The notes beneath the pieces are model-generated. The model was not told the origin of the DNA. It did not search any database and saw nothing but the letters and a program-made list of their open reading frames with translations. 64,000 bases of DNA from Streptococcus mitis subsp. hohhotensis. GTDB lineage: Bacteria; Bacillota; Bacilli; Lactobacillales; Streptococcaceae. The stretch lies in contig NZ_JPFZ01000011.1 of NCBI RefSeq assembly GCF_000722775.1, positions 80,256-144,255 of the forward strand, in the 5' to 3' direction. The position numbers were made by a program, and so were the translations under genes. Shown piece by piece: positions 19,908 to 29,843 of the stretch. How positions within the stretch are numbered: the stretch's first letter is position 1; every line of letters starts with the position of its first letter.

Positions 19908-21319
19908 TTTAGTCCATCTAATCCTCCAGCAGAATGTCCCCCAATCAGCTTGCTTCTGGCAAGACTCCTAGAGGCTTCTTCCAGTGCATTGGCCTTTAAG
20001 AGAGAAGTGAAACCAAATTGTTCCCGAATGGAGTCAATGGCCGTCTGGAGCCTTTCTTCTTTTTCTAACTTGTCAACATCATCAAAAAGGGAAATCAATC
20101 CAAAGGACTCGTCTACAAAGTCTGAATAGTTTACTCCGACACTTCTGACCGCTCCAGAAGTGTATTTGTTATGAAATAGCTTCAAAACATAATCCGTTAA
20201 GACAGCTGTATTATTGGTAGGTTCGACCTTCATTTGTGTGTGAATAGACGACCTGACCTCCTGTTTAGAGAAACCGACATAGATAGAGACAAGGGTTGTT
20301 TTCTTACCCGCCCTTCTCAGTCTAATAGCTACCTGCTCAGCCATTTCCCGGAGAATAATTTCAATATCCCGTAGCTTCACGTAGTCTCTAGGCAAAATTT
20401 GAGAATTCCCCAAGCCCTTGGATTTGACTTTATAGGGCTTATGAACATTGCTCTCATCAATTCCGTTAGCATGAAACCACAAACGCAGACCAGCCTGACC
20501 CAGAGCTTTCTTTAGCTGGTCGGGATTGCTGGTTGCCAATTCCTTGATGGAAAAAATCCCCAGAGCATGCAAGCGTTTCTCCATCCGCCTGCCAATCCCC
20601 CAAAAATCCGTCATCTTGGGAATGGACCAGACCTTCTCTTCCACATCCTGGTAAGACCAGTTGGCCCTCATGGTCGGAGTGTGCTTGGCCTCATTATCCA
20701 GAGCCAACTTGGCCATTAAAGGATTGGCATTTGACATGCCCACTGTAGAGTAGATCCCTGTCTGCCTCCAAATATCCCTCTGAATACGAGCAGAAAGCAT
20801 ATCCAGCTTGTCTTTGCGAGAGAAACTCTTGTCTGAAATGAAATAATTAAGTGAACTAGTCAGGTCAATAAATCCCTCATCGATAGAGTAGGGATAAATA
20901 TCATCTGGACTGCCATAGTTTTGAAAGATTCGCTGAATTTCCATATTGACTGCGATGTACTCATCCATCCTGGGTGGCACAATTAAGGTCACTTGAGCCC
21001 AATCTTCGATGTAGCGAACATAGTCTGAATCAGTAGGCAACCCCTGCTTTCTAGCATTGTAATAGGAAAATTTTCGCGTTTTGATATCAAAAGGCAAATC
21101 ATAGGCTCGACCAACATTTGACTTGCCAAAAATCTTCTTAAACAGGGGAGAGGAGGCTAGGATAAGGCCAGTTGAATTATCCGCGCGACTCATGACACAA
21201 AGCGAGGTCTTCAGTGGATGCAAGCCCCTTTTCACGCACTCAACACTAGCATAAAAAGATTTCATATCAACAAAGGCAATGTCACTTTTGGGCTCTCTGG
21301 AATAATCAAAATAGCCCAT
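19904..21319 (-). CDS. Y-family DNA polymerase, UmuC-like
   Basis: 471 residues. Palm-domain catalytic carboxylates are in AFVDMKSFYASVE near residue 17 and YSIDEGFIDLT near residue 146. The finger and helix-hairpin-helix part (FWGIGRRMEKRLHALGIFSI) and little-finger domain follow. It should carry out error-prone translesion synthesis. It lies 3 bases after the HdiR-like repressor gene and shares its promoter, as in lactococcal and streptococcal SOS cassettes. Intact. Confidence 0.92.
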   Translation of the reverse strand: MGYFDYSREPKSDIAFVDMKSFYASVECVKRGLHPLKTSLCVMSRADNSTGLILASSPLFKKIFGKSNVGRAYDLPFDIKTRKFSYYNARKQGLPTDSDYVRYIEDWAQVTLIVPPRMDEYIAVNMEIQRIFQNYGSPDDIYPYSIDEGFIDLTSSLNYFISDKSFSRKDKLDMLSARIQRDIWRQTGIYSTVGMSNANPLMAKLALDNEAKHTPTMRANWSYQDVEEKVWSIPKMTDFWGIGRRMEKRLHALGIFSIKELATSNPDQLKKALGQAGLRLWFHANGIDESNVHKPYKVKSKGLGNSQILPRDYVKLRDIEIILREMAEQVAIRLRRAGKKTTLVSIYVGFSKQEVRSSIHTQMKVEPTNNTAVLTDYVLKLFHNKYTSGAVRSVGVNYSDFVDESFGLISLFDDVDKLEKEERLQTAIDSIREQFGFTSLLKANALEEASRSLARSKLIGGHSAGGLDGLK

Positions 21320-21322
21320 TGA

Positions 21323-22009
21323 CTAGCCCTCCATCGGCACAAAGTTCCCAACGATAATCCCCACAATCCGAGGATCTTCCTCATAGGAGATGAAAATATC
21401 CTTGTATTTAGGATTGATAGAGACTAGACGCAATCCATTCTCCTCTCGATAGACCCGTTTGATATAGGTCTGGTTGTTGCAAACCACTGCATAAACCGCC
21501 CCGTCATAGTCAAATCCTGTCTCTCGAATCAGAGCTACTGAACCATTTTGGTATTTAGGTTCCATGGAGTCCCCAGACACCCATGACGCAAAATCATGAG
21601 CCAATTCCTCATTAAAGTAAACCGTATCAAAATTCTGATCATCGTAGACCGAAGCCCCAATACCTGCTGACATGCGTTCATAAACACGGTACTCGTAGAG
21701 GCGCTCTGGCATAGCTATCACTTTCTGGGCTTGCTCCTCTTGAGATAGGTTGCGAGCATAGAGAACAACCTTCTCCTGCCCTTGCTTGGAGAGGCTATGG
21801 TAGAGACGGACAATCTCGATCTGAGTAAAATATCCTTTTGGCACTTTTAAAATATTCTCTAACTGAGTAACTTTCTCCTTGGACGGTTCCTTGACTCCAC
21901 GTTCCCAAGCTGAGTAAGCTTGGAAACTAATCCCAAGTTGCTCTGCAATTTCCTTCTGTGTCAGTTTTAACTCTTTCCTCCGAGCCTTTAATTTTTCTGG
22001 CTGATACAT
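21323..22009 (-). CDS. Self-cleaving SOS repressor, HdiR/LexA-like
   Basis: 228 residues. N-terminal helix-turn-helix (LTQKEIAEQLGISFQAYSAW), then a peptidase S24 domain. A likely autocleavage bond is Ala115-Gly116 in MSAGIGAS. Ser148 (SGDSME) and Lys184 (TYIKRVY) are the catalytic pair. Streptococci lack a classical LexA, and HdiR-type proteins take over SOS control. A palindrome on the promoter is the expected binding site. RBS AGGAGG precedes the start. Confidence 0.88.
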   Translation of the reverse strand: MYQPEKLKARRKELKLTQKEIAEQLGISFQAYSAWERGVKEPSKEKVTQLENILKVPKGYFTQIEIVRLYHSLSKQGQEKVVLYARNLSQEEQAQKVIAMPERLYEYRVYERMSAGIGASVYDDQNFDTVYFNEELAHDFASWVSGDSMEPKYQNGSVALIRETGFDYDGAVYAVVCNNQTYIKRVYREENGLRLVSINPKYKDIFISYEEDPRIVGIIVGNFVPMEG

Positions 22010-22114
22010 ACTTCACCTCCTATTATGATGCTTTAATGGACACTATCTCCCTTAGAAAGACTAATCGATGCTTGAATCCATAATTTCAAAACTCAACCAT
22101 TATGGTTTAGTTTT

Positions 22115-22145
22115 ATTATATAAAAAAAGTAGACAAATGTCCACT
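22115..22145 (-). promoter_or_regulatory. SOS cassette promoter and HdiR operator
   Basis: On the minus strand TGGACA (22138-22143), 17 bp, TATAAT (22115-22120). The operator AGTGGACATTTGTCTACT (22128-22145) is an imperfect palindrome that includes the -35. A near-identical but perfect palindrome occurs at 45403-45420 in the mobile region. Confidence 0.75.
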
Positions 22146-22171
22146 AGGAAAAGCAGAAACATCGTGAGTTT

Positions 22172-22325
22172 TATACTCAATGAAAATCAAAGAGCAAACT
22201 AGGAAACTAGCCGCAGGTTGCTCAAAACACTGTTTTGAGGTTGTAGATAAGACTGACGAAGTTAGTCACATATATACGGCAAGGCGACGTTGACGCGGTT
22301 TGAATTTGATTTTCGAAGAGTATTA
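22172..22325. repeat. BOX element 3
   Basis: About 154 bp from ATACTCAATGAAAATCAAAG through CTCAAAACACTGTTTTGAGG and ACGGCAAGGCGACGTTGACG to TTCGAAGAGTATTA, with boxA, boxB and boxC modules. It lies between the SOS promoter and the dtpT gene end. Confidence 0.9.
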
Positions 22326-22426
22326 ATCAAACTAAAAGGATCTAGCCCTATACAATACAGAACTAAATCCTTTGAATAAATAATTGATCTAACTTTTAAA
22401 ATTCCTACAGAAATTCCAGTTTTTCT

Positions 22427-23899
22427 CTATTTGATACCAGACATTAGTTTTTCAATACGTGGAACGTAGAAGAGTAAGATAATACCGAATACAATCGTAA
22501 TTCCTCCAACAATTCCATAGTAAGCCACTTCAGTTTCACTTGTATAAAATTTTACAATTTGAGCATTGATAGCTTGGGCAGCTGCATTACTCAAGAACCA
22601 GATAGACATCATTTGTGCTTGGAAGGATTTTGGTGCTAGCTTAGTAGTGACTGATAGACCAATAGGCGAAATCAACATTTCCCCCACAATCACAATAGCC
22701 CAACTCATAATCAACCAGAAAGGACTGACCTTAACATCTGTCCCAAAGAGCATCCCTGGTAACATCATCCACAAGAAGGATAAACCTGCGGCAAATAAAC
22801 CGTAAGCAAATTTCTTAGAAGAGGACGGTTGCTTTTTACCCATTTTCCCCCACAACCATGCAAAAATCGGCACATAAATCATAATGAAAAGTGGATTGAT
22901 ACTTTGGAAAAAGCTAGATGGGAAATGAATCTGATTCCCAAATACATTAAAGTAAAGTCGAGTTTGATCATCCGCAAATAGAGCGAGAACAACAGACCCC
23001 TGCTCCTCAATAGACCAGAAGAGTACTCCAGCGATAAATAGAGGAATGTAGGCAAATACTCGGGATCTCTCAGTAGCAGTTATTTTCTGACTAGATAAAA
23101 TTTTGAAGAAATAGTAGATTGGAATGATTACCGCAATCACTGTAAAGATATTAACAATCATATCCACGTTAAACTGGTGAGTAAAGACTAAACCTATAAC
23201 CACAAGAATAACCATGACAAGTGTAATCAGCAAGCGTTTAATCAAGGTCTGCTGGTCCTTCTGTGAAAGTGGATCAGTGGGGTAAAGACTTGATTCAGGC
23301 AGATATTTCTTCCCATCTAAAACATACTTCACCAAACCAAAGAACATCCCAACGGCAGCTAATGAGAAACCTAGATGGAAATTGACTTCCTGACCTAGAT
23401 AACCTACTAAATAAGGGGCAACGAAGGCACCTAAGTTAATACCAAAGACAAAGATACTAAAACCTGCATCCCGTCTATCATCCTCTTTCTCATAAATTCC
23501 CCCAACCATATCTGAGATATTGGGTTTTAAAAATCCAGTACCAAAGATAATCAAGGCAATAGAAAGATAGAGAGCCACTTGTCCAAAAGGTGTTGCCAAA
23601 GCAATATGCCCTAGCATAATCAGAATCCCACCGTAAAAGACAGTCTTACGGCTTCCTAAAATACGGTCACTTACAAAACCACCGATAACCGAGGACAAAA
23701 ATACCAGCGAGCCATAAATCGCCATAACCGATGCAGCTGTGGTCTTATCCATTCCCAATCCACCATCTTGCACACTATAGTACATATAGTAAAGTAGGAT
23801 AGCTCGCATCCCATAGTAAGAAAAGCGTTCCCACATCTCTGTAAAGAAGAGGGTGGACAAGCCCATAGGATGTCCAAAAAATGTTTTCTGTTTTTCCAT
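22427..23899 (-). CDS. dtpT: Proton-dependent di/tripeptide transporter DtpT (POT family)
   Basis: 490 residues with twelve or more membrane segments. The POT signature is near the start (FTEMWERFSYYGMRAILLYY), with GGFVSDRILGSRKT and GTGFLKPNISDMVGGIY in the N-terminal half. It imports di- and tripeptides with protons. The promoter carries CodY-like boxes, fitting nitrogen control of peptide uptake. Monocistronic. Confidence 0.92.
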   Translation of the reverse strand: MEKQKTFFGHPMGLSTLFFTEMWERFSYYGMRAILLYYMYYSVQDGGLGMDKTTAASVMAIYGSLVFLSSVIGGFVSDRILGSRKTVFYGGILIMLGHIALATPFGQVALYLSIALIIFGTGFLKPNISDMVGGIYEKEDDRRDAGFSIFVFGINLGAFVAPYLVGYLGQEVNFHLGFSLAAVGMFFGLVKYVLDGKKYLPESSLYPTDPLSQKDQQTLIKRLLITLVMVILVVIGLVFTHQFNVDMIVNIFTVIAVIIPIYYFFKILSSQKITATERSRVFAYIPLFIAGVLFWSIEEQGSVVLALFADDQTRLYFNVFGNQIHFPSSFFQSINPLFIMIYVPIFAWLWGKMGKKQPSSSKKFAYGLFAAGLSFLWMMLPGMLFGTDVKVSPFWLIMSWAIVIVGEMLISPIGLSVTTKLAPKSFQAQMMSIWFLSNAAAQAINAQIVKFYTSETEVAYYGIVGGITIVFGIILLFYVPRIEKLMSGIK

Positions 23900-23929
23900 A
23901 TATATTCTCCTTGAACGATATAATAATTC

Positions 23930-23995
23930 ATTTTACAGAATTTTCAAATAAATGTCAAACAAATCCTGTTTGTTTTAGAAAATTTTCTGAAAAAA
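23930..23995 (-). promoter_or_regulatory. dtpT promoter with two CodY-like boxes
   Basis: On the minus strand TTGACA (23953-23958), 17 bp, TAAAAT (23930-23935). AATTTTCTGAAAAAA at 23981-23995 matches the CodY consensus at about 13 of 15 bases, and AATTTTCAAATAAAT at 23939-23953 at about 12 of 15. Confidence 0.65.
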
Positions 23996-24040
23996 TCATA
24001 CGTCACATACTTAATTCCACCATAAAAATCCATTTCAGAC

Positions 24041-24073
24041 TAACTTCCACTTCGGTCAGGCAAGTGGAAGTTA
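24041..24073. other. Intergenic perfect hairpin
   Basis: TAACTTCCACTT and AAGTGGAAGTTA form a 12-bp stem with a 9-base loop, without T-runs on either side. It sits upstream of dtpT. Nothing else is visible in 23996-24163. Confidence 0.5.
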
Positions 24074-24163
24074 CTTTGAAAAATCACCTTTAAAAATTTG
24101 CTCTTGTTTAGTTTAAAAATGTTTCAAACCTTGAAATATACTTATCCTTTACTCTTCAGTAAA

Positions 24164-24226
24164 CAAAAAACATCCCTATGCCAAACTTGTAATTACTAAA
24201 ATACAAGTCAATAAGCATAGAGATGT
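24164..24226 (-). terminator. Terminator of the GH31/ABC operon
   Basis: On the minus strand ACATCTCTATGC pairs with GCATAGGGATGT, with an inner ACTTGTA / TACAAGT stem, and is followed by TTTTTTG. It lies 70 bases beyond the GH31 stop. Confidence 0.8.
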
Positions 24227-24296
24227 AAAACTATTACACATTAAAAAATAAATAATTAGTAATTAAATAATAGAAATTGTGTACGAAATGTCTCAA

Positions 24297-26510
24297 TTAG
24301 TTTTGGCTAGTAAATATCATTTCCAATAAACGCCCTCTCAATTCCTTATCCTGATGATGCAAGATATTCATTAAGTCATGAGAATTTTTGGCATTGATGA
24401 ATTGATTTAACAATCTATCTTTTAATTCATATGGAAGAGAAGCCGTCTTTAGTAGTCTAAAAACTTCGTCATTTAGGGATGTCCTTTTATGATCTTTCCA
24501 TTCAAATCTAGCTGTATCATTCTTATTTGGCAATTCAATTATAGACACATTCGTTCCTTTAAAATGAATTCTATGTTTTCTATTGCTTGGAACGATACTA
24601 GAATCTCCTTGTAATGCTAACTCTACCATCCCCATTTCCCAATCGATTGATAATCTTGTTTGATATCTTTGACCATTTTGATCTTCAATCATTTCAAAAG
24701 AATGTTGTTTGCCTGGGAATACATACCAATCTACAACTTCAGGTAACTCAACACCCATACCTATCTCGGAACCAACCAAAGGAATGATTGCACCACTTTT
24801 TGCAAACACAGGTATAGTCGAAATGTCTCTATAAACACTTAACTTCACACCACCTGTGTACTTTTTATCTGAAAAGAAGTCATACCATTCACCTTCAGGG
24901 AACCATACATCCACTTTTGCAGATTGGAATGCCAAATCCATCTTTTCTACAACGGGAGCCACCATCAGTTCTGTTCCAAAAAAGTATTGATTTGGAACAT
25001 TATAACTCTCATCATTCTCTGGGTAGAAATAATACATTGGGCTGATTAAAGGGGCACCTTCCTCATGTGTCTGTACATTCATGGTATATAGATATGGAAT
25101 CATCTGATGTCTCAAACGTAGGTATTTCTTCATAATCTTAGATGTTGTTTCTGAAAAAAACCAAGGTTCTTTACTATTGAAGGGACTTCTAGAACTATGT
25201 AATCGAGTAATCGGACTAAAAACGCCAAACTGTAGCCATCTGGTTTGTAGCTCTTCGTCATAATCCCCCAGCATGTGCCCACCGATATCATGGCTCCACC
25301 AACTATAACCGATATTTGATGCTGTCGCTGTAAAATAAGGTTGAAATCTTAAGGAATTCCAACTAATAATAGTATCCCCTGAAAAACCAACAGGGTAGCG
25401 ATGACTACCAGGACCTGCATATCTTGATAAAATCAAACCACCTTCTGCATTTTTACAACTATCCTGATAGTGATAATGGTTTAAAAGCCACAGTGGATCC
25501 AACATGCCTTGAGTCCCCTGTTGCCAGTCAATCCACCAAAAATCTACTCCTTGCTTTTCTAGCTCATAATGAACATCTTTAAAGTAGGCTTCTCTAAAAG
25601 ATGGATTAAAAAAATCAAAAATAGCAGGTTCCTCTAATTCTACATTTAACCCCAATCGTTTGGCAACTCGAGGATAAGCTTCTTCATAAGCCCGTATACC
25701 ATCAGCAGGATGGACATTTAAAGAGAGTTTTAACTTTCTATCATGAAGTTGTTGCAATAACTGTTCTGGATTAGGTATTAAGTTTTTATTCCAACTATAT
25801 CCTGTCCAGCCACTTCCAAAACGGGCTGGAATGTCAGTTATATGCCAATCCATATCTAACACACCGATAGATAATGGAATTTTCTCTGTTTCAAATCTGT
25901 CTATTAAATCCAAGTATTCATCCGACGTATAAGGCCAATATCTACTCCACCAATTGCCTAAAGCATATCTTGGCAACAAGGGTGTTGAACCAGTCAAATG
26001 GTAAAAGTCTCTGATTGCTCCTCTATAATCATGCCCATAGGCAAAGAAATACAGGTCAATTTGATTTTCTCTCTCAATATAACCAGACTGTTCATCCCAA
26101 ATAAATCCTTGAGAATCATCCAATAAGGCAATACCACTTCGACTAATAATTCCATCTTCTAATGGGATTGCTCCATCTGCCTCATCAAGAGTCCGAGCTG
26201 TTCCTTTTAACGTTTCAATAGATTCACCAAAATACCAGCGACTACCATATACGGCAAAATTTCCTTTTAATTCTATAAATAAATTTTCGGCGTTAAATTC
26301 TCCTTTATTAAAGTGCAGATGAAAATAGTCCGTCATAATATCTAGTACATTTGGTGTCTCTATATAATTTAACGAAACTTGGCCAAAATCTCTATTATAG
26401 ATAAGTTGTGTCGTTCTATCCTCAAAACTTCCAGTTTGAGAGTACTCTAACCTTACTAGCTTGTCTGTTAATGCAGAGATTCGATAAAACTCTCCCTTAA
26501 AAATTTTCAA
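24297..26510 (-). CDS. Glycoside hydrolase family 31 enzyme
   Basis: 737 residues, no signal peptide, so cytoplasmic. N-terminal beta-sandwich, then the TIM barrel with nucleophile Asp328 in VDFWWIDWQQG and probable acid/base Asp379 in GFSGDTIISW, then C-terminal beta domains. GH31 covers alpha-glucosidases, alpha-xylosidases, alpha-galactosidases and alpha-N-acetylgalactosaminidases. The WIDWQQ form differs from the WIDMNE of ordinary alpha-glucosidases, so I do not assign a substrate. It overlaps the YesL gene by 4 bases and is last in an operon with a sugar ABC importer, implying hydrolysis of the imported oligosaccharide. Confidence 0.85.
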   Translation of the reverse strand: MKIFKGEFYRISALTDKLVRLEYSQTGSFEDRTTQLIYNRDFGQVSLNYIETPNVLDIMTDYFHLHFNKGEFNAENLFIELKGNFAVYGSRWYFGESIETLKGTARTLDEADGAIPLEDGIISRSGIALLDDSQGFIWDEQSGYIERENQIDLYFFAYGHDYRGAIRDFYHLTGSTPLLPRYALGNWWSRYWPYTSDEYLDLIDRFETEKIPLSIGVLDMDWHITDIPARFGSGWTGYSWNKNLIPNPEQLLQQLHDRKLKLSLNVHPADGIRAYEEAYPRVAKRLGLNVELEEPAIFDFFNPSFREAYFKDVHYELEKQGVDFWWIDWQQGTQGMLDPLWLLNHYHYQDSCKNAEGGLILSRYAGPGSHRYPVGFSGDTIISWNSLRFQPYFTATASNIGYSWWSHDIGGHMLGDYDEELQTRWLQFGVFSPITRLHSSRSPFNSKEPWFFSETTSKIMKKYLRLRHQMIPYLYTMNVQTHEEGAPLISPMYYFYPENDESYNVPNQYFFGTELMVAPVVEKMDLAFQSAKVDVWFPEGEWYDFFSDKKYTGGVKLSVYRDISTIPVFAKSGAIIPLVGSEIGMGVELPEVVDWYVFPGKQHSFEMIEDQNGQRYQTRLSIDWEMGMVELALQGDSSIVPSNRKHRIHFKGTNVSIIELPNKNDTARFEWKDHKRTSLNDEVFRLLKTASLPYELKDRLLNQFINAKNSHDLMNILHHQDKELRGRLLEMIFTSQN

Positions 26511-27151
26511 TTTGTTGTCCTCCTTTTAGTAAATTTCTTTACCTTATCAAACATTTTATTTGTTATCGTTACATTCATCAATCCGCAAAAAGCAAATCCC
26601 CCAAATGTAAATACGTAAATAGCGGTTAAAACTCGTTCTGGACTACTAAAACTCATATACAGTACAGAAATATTAAATAAAACCAACATGATCGCTTGTA
26701 TTGGATTTAAAATACAAATTAATACGCTATTTACAATACTATTTTTTAGATTATCTTTAAATAGACCAATATAGGGAAAAATAACACTCATCAAAAGTAT
26801 TATAACAAATAAAAAGGGCAACACTAACAATAAACTATACTCTGAAAATAAACTTGAATAGCCCCAAAGACAATAGTTCACATATAAAAGTAATTCTATT
26901 AGGAGGATAAACAACCAAATAAAAGTTGACTGTTTAAAATTTCGTCTAAAGATCCGAAAATAATGATAAGCAATATCGGTATCTTTACCTTTTAAAATAC
27001 GATACCACATTGTCGTAAGAGAAGTTAATGATGCCCCAATTGTAACTATTGGAATACAACTAACAATAAATAGAGTATTTAAAATAATTAAATCTGTCAA
27101 AAAAGTTAAAATTCTAACCACTTTTCCATCTAATGAAAATAATTTTTGCAT
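26507..27151 (-). CDS. YesL-like DUF624 membrane protein
   Basis: 214 residues with about five membrane segments. The start MQKLFSLDGKVVRILTFLTD and the motif TTMWYRILKGKDTDIAYHYF are typical of the YesL/DUF624 family, which accompanies LplABC-type importers in Firmicutes. Biochemical role unknown. It is separated from the binding-protein gene by a hairpin that may lower its expression. Confidence 0.82.
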   Translation of the reverse strand: MQKLFSLDGKVVRILTFLTDLIILNTLFIVSCIPIVTIGASLTSLTTMWYRILKGKDTDIAYHYFRIFRRNFKQSTFIWLFILLIELLLYVNYCLWGYSSLFSEYSLLLVLPFLFVIILLMSVIFPYIGLFKDNLKNSIVNSVLICILNPIQAIMLVLFNISVLYMSFSSPERVLTAIYVFTFGGFAFCGLMNVTITNKMFDKVKKFTKRRTTN

Positions 27152-27268
27152 AATATATTCTCCATAAAATCAATCGTCTTAACTCTATATTTTAGAATGT
27201 CAGTTGCACAAAAATATTACCTAAATTATTTAAAAACATTTCCAAATTTCTTTAAAAATTAGAATAAA

Positions 27269-27305
27269 GGAAGCGAGATAATCTGATGTTATCAGTCTCG
27301 CTTCC
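27269..27305 (-). terminator. Intra-operon hairpin after the solute-binding gene
   Basis: GGAAGCGAGA and TCTCGCTTCC form a 10-bp stem. The minus strand then reads TTTATTCTAATTTTT, a poor T-run, so it may be a partial terminator or 3' stabiliser between a highly expressed binding protein and its downstream genes. Confidence 0.7.
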
Positions 27306-27354
27306 TGTAATTAGCTAGTCCCTTGTTCATACAACCAAGAGTTCATATAAAGTA

Positions 27355-28920
27355 TTACTCTTTTACTTCTTTTTGGTAACGATTATATGCTTCCTGTTGA
27401 ATCTTCATAAATTCGTCCAAGCCCATATTCTTAAGAGTTTCTTTGTATGAGTCCCATTCTTTTTCTATGCCACCTTCAACTACCCATTTAGATGCTTGTT
27501 GTTTGACATAGGATTCAATACTAACATAGATTGATGATAATTTGTTAAGTTCTTCTTGTGAATAAATCACATTAGGGTAAGCTGGCAACGCAAATTGTTT
27601 CAAATCTTGGTCCATCTTCAATTTCAATCCATCACCTTGTGTTTGATCGATTTCTACGCGACTATTGATATCATCGCTTACGTATTTAGGACCAAAATCT
27701 CGAAGTGAATTAATCCATGCCCATTCATCAGCTGATTTACCATCTTTAGGAGGCAACACTTTAAACTTATCACCATTCTTTTCAGTAGCTATTCCAAATG
27801 ATCCATAGAAATTCTGAATACTTGCTTCATCTGTATATAATTTATCCAACCATTTCAATAATTTAGCAGGATTTTTGCTCTTATTTGTAATCAAAATTTC
27901 ATTTCGACCATAGTTGTAATGATCTGGATCAGAAAAGACATATTGTTTTCCATCCATACCTTTTAAAGCAGGTAGAGCAATATACTCACTTGAATGTAAG
28001 CCAAACGTTGCATCTGCTGTCCAACCACTAGAAACACCTACTCTAGATACTCCCTTATCCATACGTTTTGCTACACTCATAGAGGTATCTTCTGTAAAGA
28101 TTTCCGGATCAATCAAACCTTTTTTATAAGATTCGTGCATTGCTGCAATCCCTTGTTTATAACTTTCTTCTGTACGAAGGTAGACTGGTTTTCCATCTTT
28201 TACAGACATTTCATATGTATTATCTGCCCCTAAACGATTATTGAACGGAAGAATATATGAGAATGTTGGATCAAAGTTTCCTGCTCCGAATGGAATTTCA
28301 TCAGAAGCGTCTCCATTTCCGTTCGCATCTTTATCCTTAAATTCTTGTAGTACTTTTACTAAATCATCATAAGTTTCTGGGACCTTTAATCCTAAATTAT
28401 CCAGCCACTTTTTATTAATAAATAGCTGATTAGCTACAGTAGGACGCATCGGTAATTTTTTAGGTAGACTGTAGATATGACCATCTGGTGAAGTAATCAT
28501 AGCTTTAATCTTAGGTTCTTTCTCCATAGCCTTAGTTAAATTTGGCATGTTTTCTTTGATTAAATCTTCCAATGGAATAAATAAAGATTGGTTCTGAGCA
28601 ATTTCTGAATCTGTAAAAGCATTTGAACCTAAAAATGCATCTGGTAAATCTCCGCTAGCAACCAACACAGATTTCTTATCTGCCCAATCTGCAGCTACAA
28701 GTGTATCCCATTTAACATCGATGCCTGATTCTTTGGCAGAATCAGTTAGAAAACCTTTATGATAATCTTCCCCCCAGTCAGACCAACGAACAGTTGTGAT
28801 TTTATAAGAATCTTCTCCAGACTTATCGTCCTTATTCGCATTATTAGAATTTGCACAGGCTGTTAAGCCAGCAAGTGTAACTGTTCCTAAGAACAAATAT
28901 GTAAATGATTTATTTTTCAT
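27355..28920 (-). CDS. Sugar ABC transporter substrate-binding lipoprotein
   Basis: 521 residues with lipobox LTAC (GLTACANSNN, Cys about 22) and an LplA-type extracellular solute-binding fold (DLPDAFLGSNAF, GHIYSLPKK, KWLDKLYTDE). It should capture an oligosaccharide at the cell surface for the two permeases encoded just upstream. AGGAG precedes the start. No ATPase gene is present; such systems borrow a shared MsmK-type ATPase. Confidence 0.88.
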   Translation of the reverse strand: MKNKSFTYLFLGTVTLAGLTACANSNNANKDDKSGEDSYKITTVRWSDWGEDYHKGFLTDSAKESGIDVKWDTLVAADWADKKSVLVASGDLPDAFLGSNAFTDSEIAQNQSLFIPLEDLIKENMPNLTKAMEKEPKIKAMITSPDGHIYSLPKKLPMRPTVANQLFINKKWLDNLGLKVPETYDDLVKVLQEFKDKDANGNGDASDEIPFGAGNFDPTFSYILPFNNRLGADNTYEMSVKDGKPVYLRTEESYKQGIAAMHESYKKGLIDPEIFTEDTSMSVAKRMDKGVSRVGVSSGWTADATFGLHSSEYIALPALKGMDGKQYVFSDPDHYNYGRNEILITNKSKNPAKLLKWLDKLYTDEASIQNFYGSFGIATEKNGDKFKVLPPKDGKSADEWAWINSLRDFGPKYVSDDINSRVEIDQTQGDGLKLKMDQDLKQFALPAYPNVIYSQEELNKLSSIYVSIESYVKQQASKWVVEGGIEKEWDSYKETLKNMGLDEFMKIQQEAYNRYQKEVKE

Positions 28921-28929
28921 GTCTTTCTC

Positions 28930-29835
28930 CTATTCTTTCAACGCGCCAATCATTACGCCTTGATTAAAATATTTTTGAACAAAGGGATAGAGCAACATTA
29001 TCGGAGCGGTTGAAATAACAATTGCTGCATATTTCATCATATCGGCTTTGATACGAAGATCTGATGCAACTTCTCCTGTTGCTTGCGATTGTAACATTTG
29101 ATTACTAATTAGTAAACGTCGTAAAATTAATTGCAATGGCTGTAAATTTTCATTCGTTAAATAAATTAAAGCATTAAACCACGAATTCCAAATACCAACT
29201 GCAGTCCAAAGTCCAATAACTGCTATAATAGCTTTTGATAACGGAACAACTATCTTAATAAAATAACGAATTGTACCACAGCCATCAATTTGCGCAGCCT
29301 CCCACATCCCGTCTGGAATACTATTATTAAAGAAAGTTCTAGCAACAATAATATTGTAAGATGAAACTGCAAAAGGTATTACCATTACCCAAAATGTATC
29401 AATCAAGCCTACATTCTTTACTGTTAAGTAGGTAGGAATCAAGCCACCTGATACAAACATAGGGATTATGTATAGAATACTCATCCACCTTCTACCAACT
29501 AATTCTTTTCTAGATAAAGCATAACCAGCTGGAATATTGACTACTAAAGCAACTAAGGTACCAAAAACAGTATATAAAATTGTATTTAAATAGCTACGTA
29601 AAAATAAAGGTTGCTGAATAAGACGTAAATATCCATCTAATTTCCATTCTCTTGGAATAAACCATACCTTCCCATTTGCAACATCTGAAGGATTACTAAA
29701 AGATGCAATCACTACAAACCATAACGGATAAACAATTAACAGGATAAGGAAAATTGCTAAACCATAGGTAACTATATCAAATAATAATTCAGAGTTTGTT
29801 TTTCTTGATTTATGAAACCATTTCACCTTGAGCAC
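28930..29835 (-). CDS. Carbohydrate ABC permease, LplC/YtcP type
   Basis: 301 residues with six membrane segments and the permease EAA loop (WEAAQIDGCGTIRYFIKIVV PL). Nine bases separate it from the lipoprotein gene and nine from the first permease. The C-terminal motif FVQKYFNQGVMIGALKE is typical of this subfamily. Confidence 0.9.
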   Translation of the reverse strand: MLKVKWFHKSRKTNSELLFDIVTYGLAIFLILLIVYPLWFVVIASFSNPSDVANGKVWFIPREWKLDGYLRLIQQPLFLRSYLNTILYTVFGTLVALVVNIPAGYALSRKELVGRRWMSILYIIPMFVSGGLIPTYLTVKNVGLIDTFWVMVIPFAVSSYNIIVARTFFNNSIPDGMWEAAQIDGCGTIRYFIKIVVPLSKAIIAVIGLWTAVGIWNSWFNALIYLTNENLQPLQLILRRLLISNQMLQSQATGEVASDLRIKADMMKYAAIVISTAPIMLLYPFVQKYFNQGVMIGALKE

Positions 29836-29843
29836 TCCTTCCT

